Source of the DNA: an uncultured Granulosicoccaceae bacterium
GTDB taxonomy: Bacteria > Pseudomonadota > Gammaproteobacteria > Granulosicoccales > Granulosicoccaceae
Assembly: GCA_938003855.1 (NCBI GenBank)
Contig: CALKXD010000067.1
Coordinates: 1-46,091 of the forward strand
Direction: 5' to 3'
Length of the DNA stretch: 46,091 bases
Shown here piece by piece: positions 9,000 to 19,500 of the stretch. Each line of letters starts with the position of its first letter. The first letter of the stretch is position 1. The notes below the pieces were generated by a model. That model had not been told where the DNA came from, ran no database searches, and saw nothing but the letters and a program-made list of their open reading frames with translations. The translations under genes and the position numbers were made by a program.

Positions 9000-9028
9000 G
9001 CAGTGCCGGGCGCTCTCCCCGGCACTGC
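9000..9028. other. Strong intergenic hairpin
   Basis: A perfect 11-bp GC-rich stem, GCAGTGCCGGG (9000-9010) and CCCGGCACTGC (9018-9028), has a 7-nt loop. It lies 62 bp after the MocR stop and about 96 bp before the dehydrogenase start. No T-run follows, so it is not a classical terminator. It may be a 3' end stabiliser, a Rho-dependent end or a protein-binding site. Confidence 0.55.
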
Positions 9029-9124
9029 ACAGATACCTGCGGCCGGGAACAACCACCGCCGTTTTCCCCGCTGGCCCCGGGTGGTGACTACTCCCGTCTT
9101 GATATCAAATAACCTGGAGAATGT

Positions 9125-10000
9125 ATGAGTAACAAAGTGGCTTTCATCGGACTCGGTGTCATGGGTTACCCAATGGCTGGCCATCTGGCAGCGGCGGGTC
9201 AACAGGTTGCGGTGTATAACCGTACCAAAGCGAAATCCGATCAATGGGCGGTGCAGCATGGCGGCGCCGCGCATGGCACTCCCCGGGAAGCGGCCGGGGG
9301 CGCCGGGTTTGTGATGGTTTGCGTCGGCAATGACAACGATTTGCGCTCGGTAGTTTACGGCGATGACGGCGTACTGGCCGGAATGCAGGCGGGCAGCACA
9401 CTGGTAGATCACACTACTGCATCGGCGGAAGTCGCACGTGAACTCTACGCAACGTGCAAGGAAAAAGGCATTCATTTTATCGATGCACCGGTATCCGGCG
9501 GGCAGGCCGGTGCTGAAAACGGAGCGCTGGCAATTATGTGCGGCGGTGAACAGGGCGCTTTCGATGCCGCTGAGCCGATTCTCGCTGCGTACGGTAAGAC
9601 AGTTGCCCTGATCGGTGAGCCTGGCGCCGGCCAGTTAACCAAGATGGTCAATCAGATCTGTATCGCCGGGTTGGTGCAGGCGCTGGCAGAAGGAATCAAC
9701 TTCGCACAGTCTGCCGGTCTCGATGTTGAGAAAGTCATGGGTGTCGTTGGCGGCGGTGCTGCGGCGTCGTGGCAGATGGTCAATCGCTACGAAACCATGG
9801 CGCGCGACGAATTCGAATTCGGCTTTGCGGTTGACTGGATGCGCAAGGATTTGTCCATCGTGATTGATGAGGCGCGTCGTAATGGCGCATCAGTGCCGGT
9901 CACGGCCATGGTCGATCAATACTATGCAGACGTTCAGAAAATGGGCGGCAACCGGTGGGATACTTCCAGTCTGATTGCGCGACTGAAAAAATTCTCCTGA
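9125..10000 (+). CDS. NAD(P)-dependent beta-hydroxyacid dehydrogenase (3-hydroxyisobutyrate dehydrogenase family)
   Basis: This 291-residue protein has the family's normal size. The Rossmann motif GLGVMGYPMAGHL (9-21) is at the N-terminus, followed by YNRT, which suggests NADP preference because Arg follows the second strand. The substrate-binding signature DAPVSGGQAGAENG (120-133) and the catalytic lysine region GQLTKMVNQ (K173, N177) are intact. Members oxidise 3-hydroxyisobutyrate or reduce tartronate semialdehyde, succinic semialdehyde or similar compounds, and the substrate cannot be fixed here. It lies just upstream of the importer and sarcosine oxidase genes on the same strand, so it may process a product of that catabolic unit. 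GGAGA precedes the ATG. Confidence 0.88.
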   Translation: MSNKVAFIGLGVMGYPMAGHLAAAGQQVAVYNRTKAKSDQWAVQHGGAAHGTPREAAGGAGFVMVCVGNDNDLRSVVYGDDGVLAGMQAGSTLVDHTTASAEVARELYATCKEKGIHFIDAPVSGGQAGAENGALAIMCGGEQGAFDAAEPILAAYGKTVALIGEPGAGQLTKMVNQICIAGLVQALAEGINFAQSAGLDVEKVMGVVGGGAAASWQMVNRYETMARDEFEFGFAVDWMRKDLSIVIDEARRNGASVPVTAMVDQYYADVQKMGGNRWDTSSLIARLKKFS

Positions 10001-10184
10001 TCCGCGCGAAGAAGCCCGGCTGCCAAGCCTGATCGCAAGGTTGTCATCAAAACGACGATCAAATCACCAATCTTTGGCTGCCGGTTGCGCCAGCGACCGT
10101 GCTGCGTCACACTATGTCCAGATAAGCAGAGTGTAATCATTTATTTACACCCTGCGCCGGCTCATGCAATTTCGTTGGAAATAA

Positions 10185-11270
10185 ATGTCTAACAATCCTC
10201 TCGTTAGATTTCAAAACGTACAAAAAAGCTACGACGGCAAGATCCTGGTGGTCAAGGATCTCAATCTCGACGTAGAGAAAGGTGAGTTTCTCACCATGTT
10301 GGGGCCATCCGGGTCAGGAAAAACAACCTGCCTGATGATGCTTGCGGGATTCGAGCCCGCCACCCATGGTGAAATCTACCTCGATAATCAACCGATTAAC
10401 AATGTACCGCCACACAAGCGTGGCATTGGTATGGTATTTCAGAATTACGCACTGTTTCCGCACATGACTGTGGCGGAGAATCTGGCCTTCCCGCTCGAGG
10501 TCCGGAAAATGTCCTCGAGCGAGCGACAGGAAAGAGTCAAGCGCGCTCTCGACATGGTGCAACTCGGGGCTTTCGGTAACCGCCGCCCGGCGCAGTTGTC
10601 TGGTGGTCAGCAACAGCGTGTAGCCGTCGCCCGCGCCCTGGTTTTCGATCCCGACCTCGTGCTGATGGACGAGCCGCTCGGAGCGCTGGATAAAAACCTG
10701 CGTGAGCAAATGCAATACGAGATAAAGCACATCCACGAAAATCTTGGTGTAACAGTGGTGTACGTCACCCACGATCAATCCGAAGCGCTGACCATGTCGA
10801 ACCGCATTGCGGTGTTTAACGATGGGGTGATTCAGCAGCTTGCAGCACCTGATGCGCTCTATGAACGCCCTGAAAATGCCTTTGTGGCCCAGTTTATCGG
10901 TGAAAACAACAAGCTGCGTGGAACCGTCACAGAGATCGACGGCGACGACTGCGTGGTACAGATTAACGACGAAGCGTTTGTGTATGCAAAAGCGGTCAAT
11001 GTTGGCAAGAAAGGCGAGCAATCAACCTTGTCATTGCGACCCGAGCGTGTCGTCATATCGCCAAACCCGCAAGATGTACAAAATATGTTTGAAGCCCGTG
11101 TGCTCGAGCTCATTTACCTCGGAGATCACATCCGCACGCGGATTGCCCTGTTGGGGCGCGAAGACTTTATTGTGAAAGTGCCAAACTCTGCTAATCATGC
11201 GTTTTTGCGTGAAGGAGAATTGGTGACGGTTGGTTGGTTACAGGAAGATTGTAGAGCGCTGGATGCGTAG
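10185..11270 (+). CDS. ABC transporter ATP-binding protein (PotA/MalK-like)
   Basis: This 361-residue ATPase belongs to the importer subfamily that carries a C-terminal regulatory domain. Walker A GPSGSGKTT (40-48), Q-loop VFQNYALFPH (about 84-93), signature LSGGQQQRV (138-146), Walker B VLMDEP (159-164) and the H-loop in YVTHD are intact. Residues about 240-355 form a TOBE-like domain with LSLRPERV. It powers the importer encoded by the next three genes. The gene order ATPase - binding protein - permease - permease matches PotD-type (COG0687) transporters of polyamines and other small cationic or methylated amines. The downstream soxBDAG genes suggest a sarcosine- or betaine-like substrate, as an inference. 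Confidence 0.92.
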   Translation: MSNNPLVRFQNVQKSYDGKILVVKDLNLDVEKGEFLTMLGPSGSGKTTCLMMLAGFEPATHGEIYLDNQPINNVPPHKRGIGMVFQNYALFPHMTVAENLAFPLEVRKMSSSERQERVKRALDMVQLGAFGNRRPAQLSGGQQQRVAVARALVFDPDLVLMDEPLGALDKNLREQMQYEIKHIHENLGVTVVYVTHDQSEALTMSNRIAVFNDGVIQQLAAPDALYERPENAFVAQFIGENNKLRGTVTEIDGDDCVVQINDEAFVYAKAVNVGKKGEQSTLSLRPERVVISPNPQDVQNMFEARVLELIYLGDHIRTRIALLGREDFIVKVPNSANHAFLREGELVTVGWLQEDCRALDA

Positions 11271-11448
11271 GCTCGCAGAGCCCGTCCTTTAGGTCGTAGT
11301 CAGCCGCTGTTCAGCTGATTGCAGGATGTTAAAAAGAGCGTGCATTGACCGCGAATTATCTCTCGCTAGTAGTTCAGGATAATAATTAAGTGGTCTGACG
11401 TATTCCGGAAAAGCCGGATTATTTATAAAAAAACGAGGATTTTACGCG

Positions 11449-12528
11449 ATGAAAAAAGTTACGACGTTACTGGCAGCCAGCCTTGCTGCTGCTGTTGGAG
11501 TTGCTAATGCGGCCGACAGTATTACGGTTGTTTCCTGGGGTGGTGCTTACACCAAGTCACAGGTCGAGGCATATCACAAGCCGTGGATGGCGGCGACGGG
11601 CAACACTGTTGTCTCTGAAGATTACAACGGTGGTTTGTCTGAAGTGAAAGCTCAGGTCGAAGCCGGCAATGTAAAGTGGGATCTGGTTGACGTTGAATTA
11701 TCAGACGCTATTCGTGGCTGTGACGAAGGTCTGCTCGAGCCGCTCGACATCAACGACATGCCTGCGGGCGCTGATGGCACGGCAGCTGCGGATGACTTTC
11801 TGCCAGGGACCTACTACGATTGCGCAATTGCCAACATCGTCTGGTCTACTATCTATGCCTACGATTCTACAAAGATGGAAAACAAACCATCAACCATCGC
11901 TGATTTCTTCGATTTAGAAAGCTTTCCCGGTAAGCGTGGTTTGCGTAAGAACCCGAAAGCCAACCTGGAAATGGCACTGATGGCTGACGGCGTTGCAGCA
12001 GCAGACGTCTACGATGTTCTCGGTACCGAAGAAGGTGTTGAGCGCGCACTGGCAAAAATGGAAACTCTGAAAGGCAATGTTGTCTGGTGGGAAGCTGGTG
12101 CACAGCCTCCTCAGCTACTGGCTGACGGTGAAGTGACGATGACTACGGCCTATAACGGTCGAATCTTCAACGCTGTTGCCTCTGAGAACAAGCCATTCGA
12201 AATTGTCTGGGACGGCCAGATATGGGATCTCGATTTGTGGGTAATGCCTAAAGGTGCACCTAACAAAGAAGCAGCGATGGATTTCATCAAGTACTCAACC
12301 GGTACAGAAGCGCTGGCAGCTCAGGCTAGCTGGATCTCCTACGGTCCGGCTCGCAAGTCGTCTGCGTCACTGGTAGGTTCTTTCCATGATCAGCCAGATC
12401 TGAAAATGGATGTGCACATGCCTACTGCACCGAACAACATGACCAACGCTCTGCAAAACAACTTTGAATTCTGGGCTGATAACCAGGATCAGTTGAACGA
12501 GCAGTTCAACGCCTGGCTTGCCAGGTAA
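11449..12528 (+). CDS. PotD-like periplasmic substrate-binding protein
   Basis: The protein has 359 residues with a Sec signal peptide (MKKVTTLLAASLAAAVGVANA, cleavage expected after ANA at about 21-22). The mature start SITVVSWGGAYTKSQVEAY is typical of spermidine/putrescine-type binding proteins (COG0687). Aromatic and acidic residues likely to bind an amine include W29, D79, E81 and the WWEAGAQPP segment. It is preceded by GAGG and a roughly 178-bp gap, so it may also have its own promoter. A perfect 10-bp hairpin follows the stop and separates it from the permease genes, which fits the usual excess of binding protein over membrane components. Confidence 0.92.
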   Translation: MKKVTTLLAASLAAAVGVANAADSITVVSWGGAYTKSQVEAYHKPWMAATGNTVVSEDYNGGLSEVKAQVEAGNVKWDLVDVELSDAIRGCDEGLLEPLDINDMPAGADGTAAADDFLPGTYYDCAIANIVWSTIYAYDSTKMENKPSTIADFFDLESFPGKRGLRKNPKANLEMALMADGVAAADVYDVLGTEEGVERALAKMETLKGNVVWWEAGAQPPQLLADGEVTMTTAYNGRIFNAVASENKPFEIVWDGQIWDLDLWVMPKGAPNKEAAMDFIKYSTGTEALAAQASWISYGPARKSSASLVGSFHDQPDLKMDVHMPTAPNNMTNALQNNFEFWADNQDQLNEQFNAWLAR

Positions 12529-12549
12529 CTGTCAAGCTCTACTGTTCGG

Positions 12550-12572
12550 CGCTCCGGGGTTTCCCCGGAGCG
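12550..12572 (+). other. Intercistronic hairpin between binding protein and permease genes
   Basis: CGCTCCGGGG (12550-12559) and CCCCGGAGCG (12563-12572) form a perfect 10-bp stem with a TTT loop, beginning 22 nt after the binding-protein stop and ending 29 nt before the permease start. No long T-run follows. Such hairpins are known (for example after malE) to stabilise the upstream mRNA or cause partial termination, lowering permease output. That role is inferred here. Confidence 0.65.
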
Positions 12573-12600
12573 ATCTATTCTGCCTTAAACGACACTCAGC

Positions 12601-13845
12601 ATGACAACTGCTACTGCCGAAACTATTGACGACGCGCTACTAAAAAAGCGTCTCGACAAAGCCATGTTCAGAAGCCGTTTACGCGCTTTTTTGCTGGTGT
12701 CGCCCTTGTTGTTATTCCTGTTCGTGGCGTTCATCGCCCCGATCGGATATTTTCTCGGGCTTGGCATCTGGGACAGCACGTTCCATAACCACATGCCAAA
12801 AACGACTGAGGCTCTGCGAGACTGGAATTCCATCTCAGAGCCCGACGAAAAAATGTATGCCGCCTTAGTGGCCGATATGGTCGTCGCTCGTGAAAACCGC
12901 ACGATCGGCAAAGTGGCGACCCGGGTAAACCGGGAAAAACCCGGCTCACGTTCCCTGTTTACGTCGTCAGCACGTAAAGCAGCGAAGCTCGAAGCGCCGT
13001 TCAAGGAAAGTCTGCCCGGGGTTAAGAAAAACTGGAACGACATAGCGGTCTGGCAGGCGATGAAAACCGCCTCTCGCAGGCTCACTCCCGGCTACTACGC
13101 CGCCGCCCTCGACTTGAAACTCAACAGCGACGGCTCATTCCAGCGTCAGGATGAAAAACGTCGTATTCACATGATCCTCATGTTGCGCACGCTGCAGATT
13201 TCTCTGCTGGTGACGCTGTTCTGTCTGTTTCTGGGTTACCCCATCGCCTACCTGCTGGCCACTCTGCCAGCGCGTACGTCAAACCTGTTACTTATTCTGG
13301 TACTGCTGCCTTTCTGGACATCTATTCTGGTGCGGACCACGGCATGGATTGCAATGTTGCAATCACAAGGGGTGGTTAATGATCTGCTGGTGTATTTTGG
13401 CATTACCGATGATGGCAGCCGCTACTCACTGATATACAACAAGCTTGGTACCCTGATCGCCATGACCCACATTCTGTTGCCGTTTATGGTGCTGCCACTG
13501 TATTCGGTAATGAAAGGTATCCCGCCCAGCTATGTCAGGGCGGCCAAAAGCCTGGGGGCCACCAACTGGACCGCATTCTGGCGAGTCTATGCGCCGCAGA
13601 CGATACCGGGAATCGGTGCCGGTGCAATTCTCGTCTTTATTGTTGCCATCGGGTATTACATTACGCCTGCGTTGGTGGGTGGTCAGGAAGGCACAATGAT
13701 TTCGAATACCATCGACGATCACATGCGCAAGTCGCTCAACTGGAGTCTGGCATCGGCGCTGGGCGGTGTGTTGATGATCGTGGTGCTGACACTTTACTGG
13801 CTCTATGACCGTGTTGTCGGCATAGACAACATGAAACTCGGATAG
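12601..13845 (+). CDS. ABC transporter permease (PotB-like) with long periplasmic insert
   Basis: This 414-residue inner-membrane protein is longer than typical PotB (about 280 residues). Helix 1 spans about residues 26-55. A hydrophilic stretch of about 135 residues (56-190) follows, and then come the usual five permease helices. The EAA-like coupling motif YVRAAKSLGATNWTAFWRVYAPQTIPGI is split here only for citation: it starts at YVRAAKSLGA and ends at PQTIPGI. Extended PotB homologues of this kind occur in other proteobacterial PotD-type systems. The ATG at 12601 follows a hairpin-containing gap. It pairs with the next permease, which starts 3 nt after its stop. Confidence 0.88.
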   Translation: MTTATAETIDDALLKKRLDKAMFRSRLRAFLLVSPLLLFLFVAFIAPIGYFLGLGIWDSTFHNHMPKTTEALRDWNSISEPDEKMYAALVADMVVARENRTIGKVATRVNREKPGSRSLFTSSARKAAKLEAPFKESLPGVKKNWNDIAVWQAMKTASRRLTPGYYAAALDLKLNSDGSFQRQDEKRRIHMILMLRTLQISLLVTLFCLFLGYPIAYLLATLPARTSNLLLILVLLPFWTSILVRTTAWIAMLQSQGVVNDLLVYFGITDDGSRYSLIYNKLGTLIAMTHILLPFMVLPLYSVMKGIPPSYVRAAKSLGATNWTAFWRVYAPQTIPGIGAGAILVFIVAIGYYITPALVGGQEGTMISNTIDDHMRKSLNWSLASALGGVLMIVVLTLYWLYDRVVGIDNMKLG

Positions 13846-13848
13846 GTT

Positions 13849-14754
13849 ATGGCTCTTCCAGCATATGCAGGGTGGGGTGAGCGCCTCTGGTATTACACGT
13901 TCAGGTTTTTGTGCTTCCTGATATTTGTATTCCTGATTTCACCGATCCTGATCGTTCTGCCACTCAGCTTCAACGTCGAACCTTACTTCTCCTTCACACC
14001 GGGCATGTTAGCCGGTGACGCCGAAGCCTATTCGCTGCGATGGTACAGAGATATTCTCACCAACGGTATGGCTAACCCTGAAGCGACCACCGGTTGGTGG
14101 GCCGATGTCTGGAACAACGCGCAGTGGGTGCGGTCGATGCGCAATAGTTTTTTTATTGGAATCTTCGCCACTATTATCGCTACCGCGTTCGGTACGCTGG
14201 CGGCGGTAGGACTGAGCCGTTCGGAAATGCCATTTAAAAAGTCCATCATGGCAATTCTAATCTCGCCGATGATTGTGCCATTGGTCATCACCGCGGCCGG
14301 TACTTTCAAAGCATTCAGTCTGTTCGGGCTTGCCTACACCCATATCGGCGTCATTCTGGCGCATGCCATCCTCGGTATTCCGTTTGTGATAATCACCGTG
14401 ACGGCGACATTGGTCGGCTTCGACCAGAGCCTGGTTCAAGCGGCCTATAGTATGGGGGCATCACCGCTGAGAGCGTTCTTTAAGGTACAAATGCCGCTGA
14501 TTCTGCCCGGTGTGATCTCAGGCGCACTGTTCGCGTTTGTGACCTCATTTGATGAAGTCGTAGTGGTCATTGCACTGGGCTCGGTTGAGCAGCGAACTAT
14601 CCCCCGGCAGATGTTTTCCGGAATCCGCGAGCAGATTTCCCCGACGATTCTGGCGGTGGCGACTATATTGGTTATCATATCCATTGCACTGCTGGCGACA
14701 CTTGAATTGATTCGCCGACGCGGCGAGCGGTTGCGCGGCGTGACGCCCACCTGA
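13849..14754 (+). CDS. ABC transporter permease (PotC-like)
   Basis: The protein has 301 residues with six predicted membrane helices, starting with FRFLCFLIFVFLISPILIVL. The coupling-loop motif is AAYSMGASPLRAFFKVQMPLI, cited as AAYSMGASP followed by FKVQMPLILPG, and contacts the ATPase. The segment FVTSFDEVVVVIAL is a strong marker of PotC/YdcV-type permeases. It starts 3 nt after the partner permease stop and is the last importer gene before soxB. Confidence 0.91.
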   Translation: MALPAYAGWGERLWYYTFRFLCFLIFVFLISPILIVLPLSFNVEPYFSFTPGMLAGDAEAYSLRWYRDILTNGMANPEATTGWWADVWNNAQWVRSMRNSFFIGIFATIIATAFGTLAAVGLSRSEMPFKKSIMAILISPMIVPLVITAAGTFKAFSLFGLAYTHIGVILAHAILGIPFVIITVTATLVGFDQSLVQAAYSMGASPLRAFFKVQMPLILPGVISGALFAFVTSFDEVVVVIALGSVEQRTIPRQMFSGIREQISPTILAVATILVIISIALLATLELIRRRGERLRGVTPT

Positions 14755-14830
14755 AAAGGCGCCACGCGCTCCTCATAACAGGCAGCTATTGCGCCGCCGA
14801 ATCGCCTCTGGTCGTTTTTGGAACACCGCT

Positions 14831-14849
14831 GTCGTGAGTTTTTCACGAC
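14831..14849. other. Short intergenic hairpin
   Basis: GTCGTGA (14831-14837) and TCACGAC (14843-14849) form a 7-bp stem with a GTTTT loop in the 179-bp gap between the importer permease and soxB. No terminator T-run follows. It could be a weak regulatory or processing site, or chance. Confidence 0.3.
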
Positions 14850-14933
14850 GATGCAGCCACGCCGCAGTGGCAATGGTCTGTCCGCAGTTTCCCGGACTGT
14901 TCCAACTCTATAACTCCCGGTAGATTTTGCTCT

Positions 14934-16178
14934 ATGAAAGCCTATTCACTGTTTTCTCTGGCGCGCAATGCGATGTCCTACCATCGCAACTGGCAGCGAG
15001 CCTGGCGCAGTCCGGATCCCAAAAAACACTATGACGTGGTGATCATCGGTGGTGGTGGTCACGGGTTGGCGACGGCCTATTATCTGGCCACCCAATGTGG
15101 CATCAGTAATGTCGCCGTGTTGGAGAAAGGCTGGCTGGGTGGCGGTAATACCGGGCGCAACACAACCATAGTACGGTCCAATTATTTACTCGATGCATCT
15201 GCCGGCATGTACGAGCACGCCGTCAAACTGTGGGAAGGCCTGAGCCAGGAGCTCAATTACAACGTCATGTTCTCACAACGCGGCCTGCTGCATCTGGCGC
15301 ACAGTGTTCACGATATGCAGGAAATCGGTCGGCGTGGCAACGCCATTCATCTGAATGGGATCGATTCCGAATTCCTGACACCGGCTCAGGTAAAAGAAAT
15401 GCTGCCGATCATCAATCTCGATTGCCATTACCCGGTGATGGGTGGCTTGCTTCAGCGGCGTGGCGGCACTGCCCGGCACGACGCGGTTGCCTGGGGTTAT
15501 GCCCGTGGTGCCGATGCCGCCGGTGTTGATATTATCCAGAATTGCGAAGTCACCGGGATGCGTATCGAGAACAACCAGGTTGTCGGTGTTGATACCTCCC
15601 GGGGTTTTATCGGTGCTGGCAAAGTGGGGTCGGTGGCGGCTGGGCACAGCAGTGTGATCGCCGAGATGGCGGGTTTTAAACTGCCGATCGAATGTTATCC
15701 CCTGCAAGCCCTGGTGTCGGAACCCGTAAAGCCGATCATCGACTGCGTGGTGATGTCGAATGGCATTCATGTGTATGTCAGTCAATCGGATAAAGGCGAG
15801 CTTGTCGTCGGTGCCGGTTCTGATGCCTATAACTCCTATTCGCAACGCGGCAGCTATGACTTCATTGAACACACGGTCGGGCCGCTGTGCGAGCTGTTCC
15901 CGCTGTTTTCGCGGCTGCGAATGCTGCGCCAATGGGCGGGTATTGTTGATGTAACTGTTGACCGCTCCCCGATTCTGTCAAAAACCTCCGTGAAAAATCT
16001 GTTCTTCAATTGCGGTTGGGGTACCGGCGGTTTTAAGGCGACACCGGGCAGTGGCCATGCCTTTGCGCATTCCATCGCCGCCGGTGAAATGAACGCTATC
16101 GCAGCGCCGTTTTCTATTGATCGCTTCAATACCGGAGCGCTGATTGACGAAGGTGCGGCTGCCGCCGTGGCGCACTAA
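14934..16178 (+). CDS. soxB: Sarcosine oxidase beta subunit
   Basis: This 414-residue flavoprotein matches the beta subunit of heterotetrameric sarcosine oxidase, which holds the sarcosine site and covalent FMN. The dinucleotide motif [18 protein letters not shown] lies at 34-51. [10 protein letters not shown] contains H182, in the position of the His that links FMN in characterised enzymes. The start sequence [21 protein letters not shown] is conserved in the family. The enzyme oxidises sarcosine to glycine, passing the one-carbon unit to folate as 5,10-methylene-THF or releasing formaldehyde, with peroxide formed. It is first of soxB-D-A-G and lies downstream of the PotD-type importer. Confidence 0.95.
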   Translation: MKAYSLFSLARNAMSYHRNWQRAWRSPDPKKHYDVVIIGGGGHGLATAYYLATQCGISNVAVLEKGWLGGGNTGRNTTIVRSNYLLDASAGMYEHAVKLWEGLSQELNYNVMFSQRGLLHLAHSVHDMQEIGRRGNAIHLNGIDSEFLTPAQVKEMLPIINLDCHYPVMGGLLQRRGGTARHDAVAWGYARGADAAGVDIIQNCEVTGMRIENNQVVGVDTSRGFIGAGKVGSVAAGHSSVIAEMAGFKLPIECYPLQALVSEPVKPIIDCVVMSNGIHVYVSQSDKGELVVGAGSDAYNSYSQRGSYDFIEHTVGPLCELFPLFSRLRMLRQWAGIVDVTVDRSPILSKTSVKNLFFNCGWGTGGFKATPGSGHAFAHSIAAGEMNAIAAPFSIDRFNTGALIDEGAAAAVAH

Positions 16179-16269
16179 TGGACAGCCGGCATAACAATGG
16201 TGTTGGCCACAGTATTTATTCCAGCCTCTACAGCGGCGTTTTTGTCGCTATGATCAAGTCGGAAACCCC

Positions 16270-16560
16270 ATGTTTATAATTACCTGCCCGTATTGTGGTG
16301 ATCGGGACCAGACCGAGTTTACCTGTCACGGCGAAGCCCATATTGCGCGTCCGCTCAACACTGAGTCACTCAGTGATGAGGAATGGGGAGACTACGTTTT
16401 CTTCAGGCAGAACCCGAAAGGCATGCATCGTGAGCGCTGGGTTCATGCACATGGCTGCCGCCGCTGGTTTAATGCCTTGCGCAACACAGTGAGCGACGAA
16501 ATATTTGCCACCTATAAAGTGGGTGATGCTCGGCCGCCGTTGCCGGAGAATCCGTCATGA
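16270..16560 (+). CDS. soxD: Sarcosine oxidase delta subunit
   Basis: This small 96-residue subunit binds zinc in the heterotetramer. C6, C9, H59 and C63 are all present (TCPYCG and VHAHGCRRWF) and fit the known Zn ligand pattern of the family. WGDYVFFRQNPKG is a family hallmark. It starts 91 bp after soxB, and its TGA overlaps the soxA ATG (ATGA, 16557-16560), so the two are translationally coupled. Confidence 0.95.
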   Translation: MFIITCPYCGDRDQTEFTCHGEAHIARPLNTESLSDEEWGDYVFFRQNPKGMHRERWVHAHGCRRWFNALRNTVSDEIFATYKVGDARPPLPENPS

Positions 16561-19500
16561 GCCAATCGTGCCGACTGGACAGTGGTGGCCGCATCGACCG
16601 CAGTAAGGTTCTGCAATTTACCTTTGATGGAAAAAGCTATACCGGCTTCAAGGGCGATACCTTAGCCTCGGCGCTGCTGGCCAACGGGGTCAAGTTGCTG
16701 GGTCGCAGTTTTAAGTATCACCGGCCGCGTGGCCTGATTGCAGCGGGCTCGGAAGAACCCAACGCATTGATGCAGCTTGAAAACGGCGCTTATACTGAGC
16801 CCAATACCCGGGCTACTTGCATAGAGCTCTACGACGGGTTGGTTGCCAACTCGCAGAATCGCTGGCCCAGCCTCGGCTTTGACGTCGGCGCGATTAACTC
16901 CTCGGTAGCGCGTTTTTTACCTGCCGGCTTTTACTATAAAACGTTTATGTGGCCGGCGTCGATGTGGATGACCTATGAAAAATTCATCCGCAAAGCGGCT
17001 GGCTTAGGCGTCAGCCCGACCGAGCCTGATCCCGATGTCTATCACAGTCGCTATGCTACCTGCGATGTGCTTGTTATCGGTGGTGGACCGGCCGGCCTGG
17101 CGGCGGCAACAGCGGCAGCGGGTTCTGATGCCCGTGTGATGTTGATCGATGAGCAGTCCGAATTCGGTGGCTCGACGCTCGGTGCGGCAGCAGTGCCGGA
17201 AGTTGCCAGTTGGGTCGCAGCCTCAACCGCCGCACTGGCGGCAAACAACAATGTGACACTGCTGCCTCGCACCACCGTGACCGGCTACTTTGATTACAAC
17301 TATCTGACCGCTGTGGAGAAAGTCACAGACCATCTCGGGCCGGGCAACGGAGGTACCGCGCCGCGGCAGCGCTTTTGGAAAATCCGCGCCAGCCGTGTGG
17401 TCATTGCCGCGGGTTCCATAGAGCGGCCGTTAGTCTTTGCCGACAATGATCGACCGGGAATAATGCTCGCCAACGCAGTCAGCACATATATAAATCGCTT
17501 TGGTGTATTGCCCGATCAGAATATTGTGGTGTTTACCAACAACGACAGTGCTTATCGCACAGCTGTAGATGCTGCGCGCAGCGGTGCAACGGTTACAATG
17601 GTTGATACCCGTGCTGAAGTCTCCGCAGAGTTGACCAGGGTGTTGCAGCAGCACAAGGTAAAGCAGTTTACCGGTCACGCGATATCCTCTGTGCAGGGGA
17701 CTAAAGGCGTCAAAGCCGTGCGAATTATGCCGTTGAGTGCCGATGGTAAATCATTGCAGGGGCAAGCCTGGGAGATTAACTGCGGTATCGTTGCCAACTC
17801 GGGCGGCTGGACACCGTCAGTGCATATGTTCAGTCAAAGCGGCGGCAAGTTGCAGTACGATAACTCGATTGAAGGCTTTGTTCCCGATCCGGCCAAAGCC
17901 AAGCGCATTAACCCGGGTTTTTCGGTGGGTGCCTGCAACGGTAGCTTTGCCACAGGTGACTGCATTGCCGAGGGAGCACAGGCCGGTCGGCAGGCGGTTG
18001 AAGCTTGCGGGTTTGTGGCATCAGATGTAGCCATGCCTGAGTTAACCGATGCTCTCAATGACACCGGAATGGGAGGCATTGCCGCATTGTGGCTGGTGCC
18101 CACAGTCCATCCGGTGGGCGAAGGGCCGGCCAAGCATTTTCATGACTTTCAGAACGATGTAACTGCCGCCGACATCCACCTTGCTGCGCGCGAAGGATAC
18201 TTATCGGTCGAGCATCTGAAACGCTATACCACGACTGGTATGGCCACTGATCAGGGTAAGACCTCAAACCTTAATGCGCTGGCTATCATGGCTGAGATTC
18301 GCGGTGCGCAAATTCCTGAAGTTGGCACGACCACCTTCCGTCCACCGTTTACGCCGCTGACATTCGGTGCTATCGGCGGACAGGAATCCAAAGATCTGTT
18401 TTTGCAGGAACGCCATACCCCCATGCATCAATGTCATGTGCAAAATAATGCCGTGTTTGAAGATGTCGGGGACTGGAAGCGCCCGTGGTATTTTCCGCAC
18501 AGCGGCGAAGACATGCATGCAGCAGTGCAGCGCGAAACCTTAAGCGTGCGCACGGATGTCGGAATGCTCGATGCATCGACGCTCGGTAAGATAGATATAC
18601 AGGGGGCTGATGCGGCTGAGTTTCTGGAGATGATCTACACCAACAACTGGAAAAAACTTGCTATTGGCAATTGCCGTTACGGCCTTATGCTGAATGAGCA
18701 CGGGATGATTTTTGATGATGGTGTCACCACCCGCCTGGGTGAACATCACTACCACATGACCACTACCTCCGGGGGCGCTGCCCGGGTGCTTAACTGGCTT
18801 GAAGAATGGCTGCAAACAGAGTGGCCGGAAAAACAGGTCTATTGCACCAGTGTCACCGAGCAATGGGCGGTGGTTGCACTGAATGGACCCAAAGCGCGTG
18901 ATCTGTTAGCGACTCTCTCTGACATCGATCTCAGTAAAGAGGCCTTTCCGTTTATGAGTATGCGGGAAGGGCAGGTGGCGGGAATTCCGGCGCGTGTTTA
19001 TCGAATCAGTTTTACCGGTGAGCTGGCGTATGAAATTAATGTCCCGGCGCGTTTTGGTCGGCAGTTGTGGGAAACACTGCAAGAGGCCGGCAAGCCATTT
19101 AATTTGTGTCACTACGGCACTGAAGCCATGCACGTACTGCGTGCTGAGAAAGGCTTTATTATTGTTGGTCAGGATACCGACGGTACCGTCACCCCGGCCG
19201 ATATGGACATGGACTGGATCGTATCGAAGACCAAGCCTGATTTTCTTGGCAAGCGTTCTTTTCTGCGCAGTGACACGGCGCGCGATGATCGTCAGCAGTT
19301 AGTCGGATTGCTCACCACAGACCCAACGGTGGTGCTGATGGAAGGCGCGCACATCGTGCAGGAGATAAAAGACGCCCCGCCGATGACCACTATCGGGCGT
19401 GTGACTTCAAGCTATATGAGCCCGAATCTAGAACGCTCTTTTGCGCTGGGTATGTTGAAAAACGGCTTGGCCCGCAAAGGGGAGACCGTCCAGCTTAGCC

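Noticed and set aside
10314-11021. Minus-strand frame of 235 codons opposite the ATPase gene
   Set aside because: It is antisense to intact Walker A, signature and Walker B motifs and carries no domain of its own.
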